This document shows positions 32,841 to 41,879 of a stretch of DNA of 64,000 bases, piece after piece (position 1 is the first letter of the stretch; every line of letters begins with the position of its first letter). The notes below the pieces were generated by a model. That model was given only the letters and a program-made list of their open reading frames with translations, ran no database searches and was not told the DNA's origin. The position numbers and the translations under genes are program-made. The stretch lies in the NCBI RefSeq assembly GCF_025770735.1, contig NZ_JAODPB010000008.1, positions 1 through 64,000 on the forward strand. Direction: 5' to 3'. The DNA comes from Shouchella tritolerans. GTDB lineage: Bacteria; Bacillota; Bacilli; Bacillales; Bacillaceae_D.

Positions 32841-33809
32841 TCAAGAAACTGTTTTTTTATTTAGTGGTGATGTTTCCTCAGGTGGCAGTGGCTGTTTTGA
32901 CCAGTATGTGGCAAGGATCGGTCCAGAAATGTTGTGCCAAGCAGCGGCGAGCACACTTGGAATCGCAGCCAATGGCGTAAAATGGGCAGTTGCCAAGGTA
33001 ACACCAAGGCCGGAATTTTGCATGCCTACTTCAATTGAAATCGCCCGGCGTTGGCTGGCCGGCAAACGGAAAGCGACGGCCGCTATAAAGCCTAGCGCGA
33101 GGCCGGCGGCATTATGAAGCATTACAGCAACAAAGCTAATCATGCCTGCTTGGACCAAGCTGCCAGTGTTGGCGGCGACAACCGCTGATAAGATGGCGAG
33201 AATGGCAAGCACAGAGACAAGAGGCATCGCTATAGACGTTTTTGCTGCGATTTTCGGCAAGAAGCGGTTAATTAATACCCCAGCTATAACAGGAATGACA
33301 ATCACTTGCACGATCATCGTGAACATGTCGACGAAATTGACTGGCAGCCATTGGCCAGCTAACAAATAAAGCAAAGCCGGTGTAGCGATTGGCGCCAGTA
33401 ACGTTGATATGGACGTCATCGTAATTGAAAGGGGTAAATCGCCTTTTGCTAAATAAACCATGACGTTGGACGCTGTGCCTCCAGGGACTGAGCCAAGCAA
33501 CACAAGGCCTGCCGCAAGTTCTGGCGGCAATTGCAGCATATAGGCAATCGCGAAAGCCGTAAAGGGCATAATCGTAAATTGGAATACCAGGCCAAGCAAA
33601 ACAGGGAATGGCTGGGTGGCAACAAGCTTGAAGTCGACTGGTTTTAAAGTCATTCCCATTCCTAACATAACGATGCCTAGCAAAATCGGAACATAGCCAT
33701 TAATCGGGATAAAAGCTTCTGGAATAAGAAAGGCTGTTATAGCCGCAATAATTACAAGCAATGCAAAATATTTTCCGGCAAAAGAACTAAGCCATTCAAC
33801 CCACTTCAT
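32841..33809 (-). CDS. BASS-family (bile acid:sodium symporter-like) transporter
   Basis: This 322-residue membrane protein has about ten helices, with ILLGIVMLGMGMTLKPVDF, VLLGSVPGGTASNVMVYLAKG and SIEVGMQNSGLGVTLATAHF. These are the unwound crossover regions that bind sodium and substrate in BASS carriers. Bacterial members move pantoate, 2-oxoacids or other monocarboxylates. Its ATG overlaps the stop of the FAD oxidase gene (ATGA), so the pair is coupled. A hydroxyacid or oxoacid related to that enzyme is the likely cargo. Confidence 0.88.
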   Translation of the reverse strand: MKWVEWLSSFAGKYFALLVIIAAITAFLIPEAFIPINGYVPILLGIVMLGMGMTLKPVDFKLVATQPFPVLLGLVFQFTIMPFTAFAIAYMLQLPPELAAGLVLLGSVPGGTASNVMVYLAKGDLPLSITMTSISTLLAPIATPALLYLLAGQWLPVNFVDMFTMIVQVIVIPVIAGVLINRFLPKIAAKTSIAMPLVSVLAILAILSAVVAANTGSLVQAGMISFVAVMLHNAAGLALGFIAAVAFRLPASQRRAISIEVGMQNSGLGVTLATAHFTPLAAIPSVLAAAWHNISGPILATYWSKQPLPPEETSPLNKKTVS

Positions 33810-35191
33810 ATATTATCCTCCGTGTTTGTGTACACCATTTTATTAGGATTCATTCGATTTTCAGGGTCAAGGGCGCGTTTGATCGATTGCATCACGCCAA
33901 GCGCTGATCCGTGTTCTTGTGCTTGGTATTTCAGTTTGCCTACGCCTACGCCATGCTCGCCTGTGCAAGTGCCACCACGAGCGAGTGCATCATTGACAAT
34001 TTCTTCGTTTAAGCGGTTAGCCGCATTGATCTCATCAGCGTTAGCTGGATCAATCATTAGCAAAACGTGGTAATTGCCATCGCCAACGTGGCCAATGATA
34101 CCCCCTTCAAAAGGAGAGCAAGTTAGCGCGTTTCGCGCTGTACGAATGGCGTCTGCCAGTTGCGAAATGGGGACGCATACGTCTGTCACCATCAGCTTTC
34201 GTCCAGGCGCGCTGTGCACGTAAGCATATGCCAAGTTGTGCCGCGCTTCCCATAGCTTGTTGCGGGCTGCTGTATCGGTTTCAAAAGCAAAGGCTTCGCA
34301 GCCGTAGTCGGCAACAATCTCTTTTGTAAATTCCACGTCTTGTTTGAGCCCTGCTTCATTGCCATGAAATTCAAGAAAAAGTGTTGGCCTTTGGCTGTAA
34401 TCGGTGTCGCTAAAGGCATTGACTTTAGCAATGGAAGGTTCATCTACTAATTCCACGCGGGCAATCGGTATTCCGGCTTGTAAAATCGCGACCACAGCGG
34501 CTACTGCGTCGTCCAATGTCCGAAAGGCAGCGCGCCCAGCCACAATGTGTTCAGGGATGCCGTGGACACGTAACGTCAATTCTGTAAAGCAGCCAAGAGT
34601 GCCCTCCGACCCTACAAACAATCCGTTTAAATGGTAGCCTGATGACGACTTGGCCGCAAGATTGCCAGTACGGATAATCGTACCGTCAGCTAAAACGACT
34701 TCTAGGTCACGGACTTGATCTCGCATAATGCCGTATCGCACAGAAGTTGTGCCGCTGGCATTGGTGGCAGCCATGCCGCCAAGTGTCGCGTTTGCGCCAG
34801 GATCGACTGGAAAAAACAATCCATATTTCTTTAATTCCTGATTGAGCTGTGAACGGGTTACCCCTGGTTGAACCGTTACAAGGAAATCGTTTTCTTGTAC
34901 AGAAATAATGTTATTCATTTCTGAAAAATCAACCGAGACACCACCTTCATACGGAATGGCGTGGCCTTCCAAACTTGTGCCGAGGCCAAATGAATAGATA
35001 GGTGCGGAAAATGATTTAGCTATCTGAATAATGGCTTGCACGTCTTCTGTACATGCTGGATATGCGACCACTTCAGGTTTGCTCGGCGTATGGTAGGATT
35101 CGTCCTTGCTATGAAGCGCAAGAGCCGTTTCGTTGATCGTCACTTTTTGAGTCCCTAAATGGGCTTGCAATGCCTTGACCAATTCAGACAT
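33806..35191 (-). CDS. GlcD-type FAD-linked 2-hydroxyacid oxidase/dehydrogenase
   Basis: This 461-residue protein has an FAD_binding_4 domain (IYSFGLGTSLEGHAIP, DPGANATLGGMAATNASGTT, LFVGSEGTLGCFTELTLRV) and a C-terminal FAD-oxidase domain (GHVGDGNYHVLLMID, GGTCTGEHGVGVGKLKY). The family includes D-lactate dehydrogenases and the GlcD subunit of glycolate oxidase. No GlcE or iron-sulfur GlcF gene is adjacent, which favours a single-subunit D-lactate/D-2-hydroxyacid dehydrogenase. It is co-transcribed with a BASS carrier. Confidence 0.87.
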   Translation of the reverse strand: MSELVKALQAHLGTQKVTINETALALHSKDESYHTPSKPEVVAYPACTEDVQAIIQIAKSFSAPIYSFGLGTSLEGHAIPYEGGVSVDFSEMNNIISVQENDFLVTVQPGVTRSQLNQELKKYGLFFPVDPGANATLGGMAATNASGTTSVRYGIMRDQVRDLEVVLADGTIIRTGNLAAKSSSGYHLNGLFVGSEGTLGCFTELTLRVHGIPEHIVAGRAAFRTLDDAVAAVVAILQAGIPIARVELVDEPSIAKVNAFSDTDYSQRPTLFLEFHGNEAGLKQDVEFTKEIVADYGCEAFAFETDTAARNKLWEARHNLAYAYVHSAPGRKLMVTDVCVPISQLADAIRTARNALTCSPFEGGIIGHVGDGNYHVLLMIDPANADEINAANRLNEEIVNDALARGGTCTGEHGVGVGKLKYQAQEHGSALGVMQSIKRALDPENRMNPNKMVYTNTEDNI

Positions 35192-35290
35192 ATGTCATTC
35201 CCCTTTTCTGTTCGAATGTTGCGACGTTTGAAACCAAAACGATTCGTCTAATAATGGCAGATTATATCACGTTACGGTGGCCCTGTATAG

Positions 35291-35317
35291 ATAAAAAACC
35301 TGCTGTTATCAGCAGGC
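35291..35317 (-). terminator. Terminator of the PAS kinase gene
   Basis: On the minus strand CCTGCTG ATAA CAGCAGG is followed by TTTTTTAT. It lies 70 bases after the kinase stop and before the promoter region of the oxidase operon. Confidence 0.85.
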
Positions 35318-35388
35318 TACTGAGTGATGCTGCCAGACAAAGAGCAGCTTGAAGCCGTGTCTCCAACCTTTGTTTCTTAAGGCTTGGT

Positions 35389-37014
35389 TTATTGTACTTT
35401 CGGCAAAGTAATGAAGACCGTTGTACCCGTTCCTAGCTCACTCTTATACTGAATCGAACCATGGTGGGCATCAACAATCTTATGGCTGATCGTTAGCCCA
35501 AGCCCTGTTCCCCGCTCTTTTTCTGAATAAAAAGGTTCGCCGAGTTTGTCAATCCGGTCGGCACTGATGCCACAGCCATTGTCTTCTACAGCTACGCATA
35601 TATGCGTGCGGTATGGGAATGCCCTTACAACAATCGCGCTCGCCCCTGATTCTGCCGCGTTTTTCACGACATTAATAAATAGTTGTTTTAACTGGTTAGG
35701 GTCGCAATCAAGAGATAGCGCTTCTTCTGCTTGAAGGCACAGAGTCGCCCCATTAAGCTGTGCATCCGTGTCCATTAACTGAACGACATCCCCTAAGACT
35801 TGGCGGAGGTTGCATCTTTGGAAGGCCACTTCTTGTGGCCGTGACAAAACGAGCAATTCGCTGGCAATTGTATTAATGCGCTCCAATTCATCAAGCATGA
35901 TCCGATGAAGGGGGTTATTTTCCTTGCTTTCATGCTGGAAAAGTTGGACAAATCCTCTAAGCGATGTAAGTGGGTTGCGGATTTCGTGGGCAATCCCGGC
36001 TGCTAACTCGCCAACGACAGCCAACTTTTCCGTTGTCCGGAGCTTTTCTTCTGTTTCCAATATTTTTGTAATATTGGTTGCATATCCTGTAATGCCGACC
36101 AATTCATTATCGATGATGATCGGAACCGATGCGCAGTTGACAATGACATGATCACCATGGCGGTGGTTAATACGGACTTGATTGCATTGGTGTGCTTTCC
36201 GTGTCAATTTGACTTGCTCTAATTTCCAGCGCAACCGCTCGTGGTCATCTGGCTGGACGTAAGTGAGGATTGATTTGCCGAGCGCGTCCTCTTGTTTGTA
36301 GCCAGTTACTTGCATAAATTTATCATTTAAATCCACAATGTTCCCGTGCAAATCAATTCTGTACACAAGTTCAGGATTATGGTCGAATAGAGCTTTGTAA
36401 CGCAACTCGCTTTCTGCAAGTTGTTTCTCTGCTTTTTTCCTTTCTGTTATATCGCGGCCAATGACAACGAGCCCTTTTCGTTTCCCGTTTTCATCATAAA
36501 TGGGCGTTTTAATCGTATCAAACGTTTTCTTTGTTCCATCTTCCATCGGAAAGACTTCTTCCGTTCTCGTCGTTTCGCCTCTTTCCCATGTCAAGTTGTC
36601 CGTGTGCTCGCAATAGAGCAAAGGCTCGCGGCTTGCCTTGCTATAAGCAGCAAGTTCTGAATCTTTCTTTCCACGGTAATCCACATTTTCAAGCTGGTAA
36701 AGTTTAAGGCCATACTCATTGGTTTGAATCCAACGACCCTCTCCGTCCTTGAAGTTGACAAAGTCGACCATTGAGTTAATCAATGTATCGATTTTTTCCT
36801 TTTCCTCTTCCAATTCCTGTAGCTTTTCGGTTTTGCTGATTAATATATAAATGAATATGCTAGAGGCAAGGACAAACACAATGCCTTTCATTTTTTGGAA
36901 AAACGGCATGACTTCTTGGTCTTGGTCGAAAGCAAGAAGCACGAGGTCAGACCCCACTACCCATACTAAGCTACAAAATAGATAGAGCAAAAAAATTTTC
37001 GTTCTCAGTTTCAT
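35389..37014 (-). CDS. PAS-domain sensor histidine kinase (sporulation kinase-like)
   Basis: The protein has about 541 residues from ATG 37014, which has GGAGG five bases upstream; the longer frame lacks such a site. Two membrane helices come first (IFLLYLFCSLVWVVGSDLVL and GIVFVLASSIFIYILIS), then two PAS domains (DFVNFKDGEGRWIQTNEYGL and ELVYRIDLHGNIVDLNDKFM). The H-box is GIAHEIRNPLTSLRGFVQLF, followed by the ATPase domain (INVVKNAAESGAS, VEDNGCGIS, GTGLGLTISHKIV). The layout resembles KinB/KinD/KinE-type orphan kinases. No response regulator is adjacent, supporting a phosphorelay input role. Confidence 0.88.
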   Translation of the reverse strand: MKLRTKIFLLYLFCSLVWVVGSDLVLLAFDQDQEVMPFFQKMKGIVFVLASSIFIYILISKTEKLQELEEEKEKIDTLINSMVDFVNFKDGEGRWIQTNEYGLKLYQLENVDYRGKKDSELAAYSKASREPLLYCEHTDNLTWERGETTRTEEVFPMEDGTKKTFDTIKTPIYDENGKRKGLVVIGRDITERKKAEKQLAESELRYKALFDHNPELVYRIDLHGNIVDLNDKFMQVTGYKQEDALGKSILTYVQPDDHERLRWKLEQVKLTRKAHQCNQVRINHRHGDHVIVNCASVPIIIDNELVGITGYATNITKILETEEKLRTTEKLAVVGELAAGIAHEIRNPLTSLRGFVQLFQHESKENNPLHRIMLDELERINTIASELLVLSRPQEVAFQRCNLRQVLGDVVQLMDTDAQLNGATLCLQAEEALSLDCDPNQLKQLFINVVKNAAESGASAIVVRAFPYRTHICVAVEDNGCGISADRIDKLGEPFYSEKERGTGLGLTISHKIVDAHHGSIQYKSELGTGTTVFITLPKVQ

Positions 37015-37111
37015 AAGAGCCTCCGGCCGTAGTAGTCTTACCGCATCCCTGAAGGCAACGTAACGTCTCAAGGCTGCTTAAAATCGTGATCCAGATCACA
37101 AGGCAGATTAG

Positions 37112-37588
37112 CTAGATTGTCAGTTCTGCAAACTGAGCGTTGGCGGCATCGAGTAAATCACTTAACCGAAGTTCCATCTGCAAGCCAACTTTTCCAGCGT
37201 TTACGACAATTGTATCTAGCTGTGCCGCTTGGGAATCGATAAAAGTCGGGTATTGCTTTTTCATACCGATTGGCGAGCAGCCGCCACGGACATAATTGGT
37301 CACATCATGGAGCTGTTTCGCCAAGAGCATGTTGACTTTTTTCTCAGCAGTCACTTTTTGCAGTTTTTTTAAATCGAGCTCTTCGTTCACAGGGACGAGC
37401 GCAACGTAAATGGCACCGCTTTTTCCTTGGGCAACAAGGGTTTTATAAACAACGTTTTCCGGTTTATTGATTTTTCGCGCGACCGATTGGCCATCAATCT
37501 TGCCATCTGAAACCGGATAGGAAAACAAGGTATAAGGCTTCTCATTTTGTTCGATCAAACGGATCGCATTCGTTTTTGATTGTTTCAT
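37112..37588 (-). CDS. ybaK: Cys-tRNA(Pro)/Cys-tRNA(Cys) deacylase YbaK/EbsC
   Basis: This 158-residue protein opens MKQSKTNAIRLIEQNEKPYT and has KTLVAQGKSGAIYVALVPVN followed by the family signature GGCSPIGMKKQYPTFID. These form the YbaK fold, with the conserved lysine in the KTL segment. It hydrolyses Cys mischarged onto tRNA(Pro), protecting translation fidelity. The ATG follows AGAGGTGTGAG. It is monocistronic. Confidence 0.9.
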   Translation of the reverse strand: MKQSKTNAIRLIEQNEKPYTLFSYPVSDGKIDGQSVARKINKPENVVYKTLVAQGKSGAIYVALVPVNEELDLKKLQKVTAEKKVNMLLAKQLHDVTNYVRGGCSPIGMKKQYPTFIDSQAAQLDTIVVNAGKVGLQMELRLSDLLDAANAQFAELTI

Positions 37589-37816
37589 CTCACACCTCTG
37601 TAGTAGGGTTCATGCTTCTTTTTACATTTTACAGGAAACAGCTGTCCAGAAAAAGAGGAAACATCCTCAATTGTGGAAAAAAGCGTAATCGCAAAAGAGA
37701 AGCAGATTGTTCTTTCGGTGTTAACGCCAATTGAGCAAAGGGGGCATGGAACGAATTCAAGCTGTTTACGTTGCTTAGGAGCCCTGTTGTTTGTCGAGGA
37801 AATAGCGAAAAACCTA
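37589..37816. other. Intergenic region, no gene seen
   Basis: Of the 351 bases between ybaK and the sulfate-binding protein gene, this part holds no supported coding sequence. Open frames on both strands are unlike any known protein and lack good starts. Confidence 0.5.
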
Positions 37817-37845
37817 TTGACAGGTCGGAATAGTGAGAATAATAT
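37817..37845 (+). promoter_or_regulatory. Promoter of the sulfate importer operon
   Basis: TTGACA, a 17-base spacer and TAATAT form a near-consensus sigma-A promoter 95 bases before the cysP-type start. The GGAATAGTGAGAATAATAT run inside it resembles the kind of AT-rich box bound by the cysteine regulator CymR in Bacillus, but that match is by eye and weak. Confidence 0.6.
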
Positions 37846-37939
37846 AGAGTCAGTTGTTTTTAGGTTCGTCTTTAATGATTTTAAACCGAGTAATTTTCTA
37901 TTTTTAATCAATTAAATCGGATTAAAGGGGTGTGATTCT

Positions 37940-38962
37940 ATGAAAATCGGATATGGCGTTACCGTCGCAATGGTAGGAGTGCTGCTTGCGGCTTGTGCTC
38001 CTTCTGGTGGAGAAACATCAGGGGAGGGGGATTCAGTCGAGATTTTAAATGTTTCTTATGACCCAACAAGAGAATTATATGCAGACGTAAACAAGGCATT
38101 TGCCGACTATTGGTTGGAAAAAACCGGTGAGCAAGTCGTGATTAACACCTCCCACGGCGGTTCAGGCAGCCAAGCGCGCTCCGTTCTCGACGGCTTGGAG
38201 GCGGATGTCGTTACGTTAGCGCTTGCTTATGATATTGATATTTTGCAAGAACGGGAGCTTCTTGATCCATCTTGGCAGCAGCAATTTGCCGATCAATCTT
38301 CTCCTTATACGTCGACGATTAATTTTCTTGTCCGCAAAGGAAACCCAAAACAAATTGAAGATTGGGATGACCTCATTCGCGATGATGTGGAAGTGGTCAC
38401 GCCAAACCCGAAAACGTCAGGCGGGGCACGTTGGAACTATTTAGCGGCTTGGGGTTACGCAGAGGAAACCTATGGCTCAGAGGAAGGGGCGCAACAATTT
38501 GTTGGAGACTTGTACCAAAATGTAACTGCATTAGATTCAGGCGCCAGGGGCGCTACGACTTCTTTTGTGGAACGGGGTATCGGCGATGTTCTGTTGGCAT
38601 GGGAGAATGAAGCGATTCTTGCCGCACATGAGCTCGGCGATTCTGAGTTTGATATTGTGACACCGTCGATGTCGATTTTAACGGAACCGCCTGTCGCCAT
38701 TGTCGATAAAGTCGTCGATCAAAAAGGGACGAGAGAAGTAGCAGAAGCCTATTTGCAATTTCTTTACAGCGATGAAGGGCAGGAGTTGATTGCCGACCAT
38801 TATTACCGGCCACGGAATGAAGCGGTTTTAGAGGAGCATCGCGATGTATTTCCAGAAGTAGAGCTATTTACAATTGACGAAAAATTCGGCGGCTGGGAAG
38901 AGGCGCAGGCCAAACATTTTGCTGACGGCGGCATATTTGACCAGATATACCAGCCCAATTAA
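37940..38962 (+). CDS. cysP: Sulfate/thiosulfate ABC transporter binding lipoprotein
   Basis: This 340-residue protein has a lipoprotein signal ending [10 protein letters not shown]. Characteristic Sbp/CysP motifs follow: [59 protein letters not shown] and the C-terminal [10 protein letters not shown]. It binds sulfate or thiosulfate outside the membrane. It is first gene of a cysP-T-W-A order, 66 bases before the first permease. Confidence 0.93.
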   Translation: MKIGYGVTVAMVGVLLAACAPSGGETSGEGDSVEILNVSYDPTRELYADVNKAFADYWLEKTGEQVVINTSHGGSGSQARSVLDGLEADVVTLALAYDIDILQERELLDPSWQQQFADQSSPYTSTINFLVRKGNPKQIEDWDDLIRDDVEVVTPNPKTSGGARWNYLAAWGYAEETYGSEEGAQQFVGDLYQNVTALDSGARGATTSFVERGIGDVLLAWENEAILAAHELGDSEFDIVTPSMSILTEPPVAIVDKVVDQKGTREVAEAYLQFLYSDEGQELIADHYYRPRNEAVLEEHRDVFPEVELFTIDEKFGGWEEAQAKHFADGGIFDQIYQPN

Positions 38963-39028
38963 TGCCAGCGTTGCAGCCTTGATTGGAGGCATGGAACAAC
39001 TAGAAAATCAGACGATAGGAGTTTGGCT

Positions 39029-39853
39029 ATGAAACGGATATTGCCTGGATTTGGCTTAAGCTTTGGGTTTACAATGCTCTATTTGAGCTTTGTGGTGCTC
39101 ATTCCGTTAGCTGCGTTGCTGTTGTTTACTGTCCACAACGGTTGGGAAACGTTTTGGAATGCTGTGAATGACCCCCGCGTGTTCGCTGCATTTCGATTAA
39201 GCTTCTCGGCTGCCTTGATGGCAGCATTAATCAACGGCGTGTTTGGACTTTTAGTGGCATGGGTGATGGCACGCTACTCGTTTTTTGGGAAACGTTTGAT
39301 GGATGGCATGATCGATTTGCCGTTTGCTTTACCGACAGCAGTAGCGGGTATCGCCTTAACAAGCCTCTATACGGAAAATGGCTGGATTGGTTCATTGCTT
39401 GCGCCTTTAGGCATAGAGGTTGCCTTTACGCCTATTGGCGTCACGATTGCGTTAACTTTTATCGGCTTGCCGTTTGTTGTCCGGATGGTTGAACCTGTGC
39501 TTAAAAACCTCGACAAGGAAGTGGAGGAAGCGTCAGCCCTTTTAGGGGCAACGCCAGTAAAGACATTTTTAACTGTCATTTTTCCGGTGTTGGCCCCGGC
39601 GCTATTGGCAGGGATGGCGCTTGCCTTTGCCAGAGCGTTAGGTGAATACGGTTCTGTTGTGTTTATTGCCGGAAATATGCCTATGCAAACAGAAATAGTG
39701 CCGCTTTTGATTATGACAAAGCTCGAGCAATTTGACTACGGGGGCGCTACCGCGATTGCGGTCGTTATGCTAGTCGTGTCATTCTTGCTGTTGCTGCTTA
39801 CTAATGGCTTGCAGTGGCTATTGTCAAAACGATTAGGGCAAAAGGGGGCGTAA
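39029..39853 (+). CDS. cysT: Sulfate ABC permease CysT (CysU)
   Basis: The protein has 274 residues from ATG 39029, with AGGAG upstream. Six helices are present, with the motif LPFALPTAVAGIALTSLYTE and the EAA loop VEEASALLGATPVKTFLTVI. The motif ARALGEYGSVVFIAGNMP near the end is highly specific for sulfate/molybdate permeases. It heterodimerises with CysW encoded next. Confidence 0.93.
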   Translation: MKRILPGFGLSFGFTMLYLSFVVLIPLAALLLFTVHNGWETFWNAVNDPRVFAAFRLSFSAALMAALINGVFGLLVAWVMARYSFFGKRLMDGMIDLPFALPTAVAGIALTSLYTENGWIGSLLAPLGIEVAFTPIGVTIALTFIGLPFVVRMVEPVLKNLDKEVEEASALLGATPVKTFLTVIFPVLAPALLAGMALAFARALGEYGSVVFIAGNMPMQTEIVPLLIMTKLEQFDYGGATAIAVVMLVVSFLLLLLTNGLQWLLSKRLGQKGA

Positions 39854-39856
39854 AAA

Positions 39857-40693
39857 ATAAACAGCTGCAAAACGTGGAGCCAACTTCTGTTAACCATTGT
39901 CGCTTTTTTGTTTTTAATTGCTTTTTTATTGCTCCCGCTTATCGTGATTTTTGCAGGGGCGTTTTCACAAGGGCTAGCGGTGTTTTTTGCAGCGATTACA
40001 GAGCCTGCGGCACGTTCGGCGATTCAGCTTACGCTGCTTGTCACTGTGATTACCGTGCCGTTGCAACTGTTGTTTGGCTTGTCGGCAGCGTGGCTACTGA
40101 CAAAATTCCGTTTTCGTGGAAGGCAGTTGCTCATCACCTTAATTGAAGTTCCTTTTGCTGTATCGCCAGTTATTGCTGGTCTAGTGTTTATTTTGTTATA
40201 TGGTGTTCACGGCTTTTTTGGCGAATGGCTTCAAGCGCAGGGTTTTCAAATCATTTTTGCCGTCCCAGGAATTGTGCTGGCCACGATGTTTGTGACATTG
40301 CCTTTTATTGCAAGGGAACTCATTCCGTTAATGGAAGCACAAGGCTCTGAGGCTGAAGAAGCCTCGCTCACACTAGGGGCAGGTGGATGGCGGACATTTT
40401 GGCATGTCACGCTTCCGGCAATTAAATGGGGGCTATTGTATGGCGTCATTCTATGCAGCGCCCGGGCGATTGGCGAATTTGGCGCTGTATCAGTTGTATC
40501 AGGGCGCATTCGAGGCCAAACAAATACGATGCCTTTACATATTGAAATTCTGTACAATGAATACCAATTTACTGCTTCATTTGCAGTAGCGGCGCTCATG
40601 TCGCTATTTGCTCTCGTTACAATTGGCGTTAAACAATGGGTAGAGTGGCGGCAAAAAAGGAGGAGCTATGACGATCTCACTGAACAAAATTGA
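39857..40693 (+). CDS. cysW: Sulfate ABC permease CysW, apparent AUA start
   Basis: The frame directly after the cysT stop reads ATA-AAC-AGC, encoding [20 protein letters not shown], a normal CysW-type cytoplasmic lead and first helix. AAGGGGG lies about eight bases before this ATA, and no ATG, GTG or TTG has a binding site nearby (the first TTG, at 39908, is inside helix 1). The core is clear: [40 protein letters not shown] and [19 protein letters not shown]. Initiation from AUA, or a G-to-A change in this strain, is the likely explanation. Confidence 0.85.
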   Translation: MNSCKTWSQLLLTIVAFLFLIAFLLLPLIVIFAGAFSQGLAVFFAAITEPAARSAIQLTLLVTVITVPLQLLFGLSAAWLLTKFRFRGRQLLITLIEVPFAVSPVIAGLVFILLYGVHGFFGEWLQAQGFQIIFAVPGIVLATMFVTLPFIARELIPLMEAQGSEAEEASLTLGAGGWRTFWHVTLPAIKWGLLYGVILCSARAIGEFGAVSVVSGRIRGQTNTMPLHIEILYNEYQFTASFAVAALMSLFALVTIGVKQWVEWRQKRRSYDDLTEQN

Positions 40694-41741
40694 CAAACGC
40701 TTTGGGAACACCCATGTCTTAAAGCAAGTAGATTTACAGGTAGAGCAAGGGGAGCTGATTGCTTTGCTCGGCCCGTCAGGATCGGGAAAAACAACGCTTT
40801 TGCGAATGATTGCTGGCCTTGAAGCAGTTGACTCTGGAGAAGTTTGGATCAATGGAAAACATGTCACAGACGTTAATCCAAGAAAACGAAAAGTAGGATT
40901 TGTGTTCCAGCACTATGCATTATTTGCCCATATGACCGTCGCGCAGAACATTGCCTATGGCTTAAACGTATCGAAACGATCGGAACGGCCAAGCAAAGCA
41001 GAGATTAAGAGCATTGTCGAACAGCTGCTGGCGCTTGTCAAATTAGAAGGACTTGAAAAGCGCCGTCCATCAGAGCTTTCTGGCGGCCAGCGCCAGCGAG
41101 TCGCCCTTGCTCGGGCACTGGCGATCAAGCCTGAAGTACTGTTGCTTGACGAGCCATTTGGTGCCCTTGATGCCCAAGTGCGAAAAGAACTAAGGCGCTG
41201 GCTGAGGACGTTGCACAAAGAAACGGGCATTACGACTGTGTTTGTCACACACGACCAAGAAGAAGCGCTAGATGTTGCGGATAAGATTGTCGTTATGAAT
41301 AAAGGCGAGATTGAACAGGCTGGCACGCCAACGGAAGTATATGAGGAGCCGAATAGCCCTTTCGTTTACGAATTCCTAGGCAATGCCTATCCGTTTAGAG
41401 GCGTTAGCCAATCTGGAAAATTGGCCGTTGCCGGCGCCAAATGGGAGCTTGCTGCAACAGACGCCACCACAAATGGACCGGTCGTTGGGTATGCTCGCCC
41501 CCATGAAATCGCTGTTTCCAAAACATATGAAGGCGAAGGGGATTTGCAAGTTGACATTGTTTCTGTCCATCCTGTAGGGCCAATTGTATTTATTGAAGCA
41601 AAGTGGGCGGGAGAAGGCGGTACAATTGAGATTCAGCTGCCTAAAAAAACATTTGCGCAACTGGGGCTTTCTATCGGTGATAAAGCGTACATTCGACCAG
41701 AAAAACTAGGCGTCTTCCAAGTAAGCGATTATACCATTTAG
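40668..41741 (+). CDS. cysA: Sulfate/thiosulfate import ATPase CysA
   Basis: This 357-residue ATPase has Walker [17 protein letters not shown]-loop [10 protein letters not shown], signature [16 protein letters not shown], Walker [12 protein letters not shown], the H-loop [12 protein letters not shown] and a C-terminal TOBE-like regulatory domain ([13 protein letters not shown]). It starts inside the cysW 3' end with GGAGG upstream and completes the importer. It is followed by a good terminator. Confidence 0.93.
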   Translation: MTISLNKIDKRFGNTHVLKQVDLQVEQGELIALLGPSGSGKTTLLRMIAGLEAVDSGEVWINGKHVTDVNPRKRKVGFVFQHYALFAHMTVAQNIAYGLNVSKRSERPSKAEIKSIVEQLLALVKLEGLEKRRPSELSGGQRQRVALARALAIKPEVLLLDEPFGALDAQVRKELRRWLRTLHKETGITTVFVTHDQEEALDVADKIVVMNKGEIEQAGTPTEVYEEPNSPFVYEFLGNAYPFRGVSQSGKLAVAGAKWELAATDATTNGPVVGYARPHEIAVSKTYEGEGDLQVDIVSVHPVGPIVFIEAKWAGEGGTIEIQLPKKTFAQLGLSIGDKAYIRPEKLGVFQVSDYTI

Positions 41742-41750
41742 TTCTCCTTC

Positions 41751-41785
41751 AAAAAAGCAATCTGGTGAATAGGATTGTTTTTTTG
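41751..41785 (+). terminator. Terminator of the cys operon
   Basis: GCAATC and GATTGT form the stem, flanked by AAAAAA on the left and TTTTTTT on the right. It lies ten bases after the cysA stop. Confidence 0.85.
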
Positions 41786-41879
41786 AATGGTAACGTTTAT
41801 CAACGATCGGTGGATGTCAAATTTGAGAAGAAATGGTACAATAAAGATAGATGAAAAAATTGGAATAGAGGTGCTACTA

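Noticed and set aside
37673-37915. 80-residue plus-strand open frame before cysP
   Set aside because: It contains the cysP promoter, resembles nothing known and lacks a good start context.
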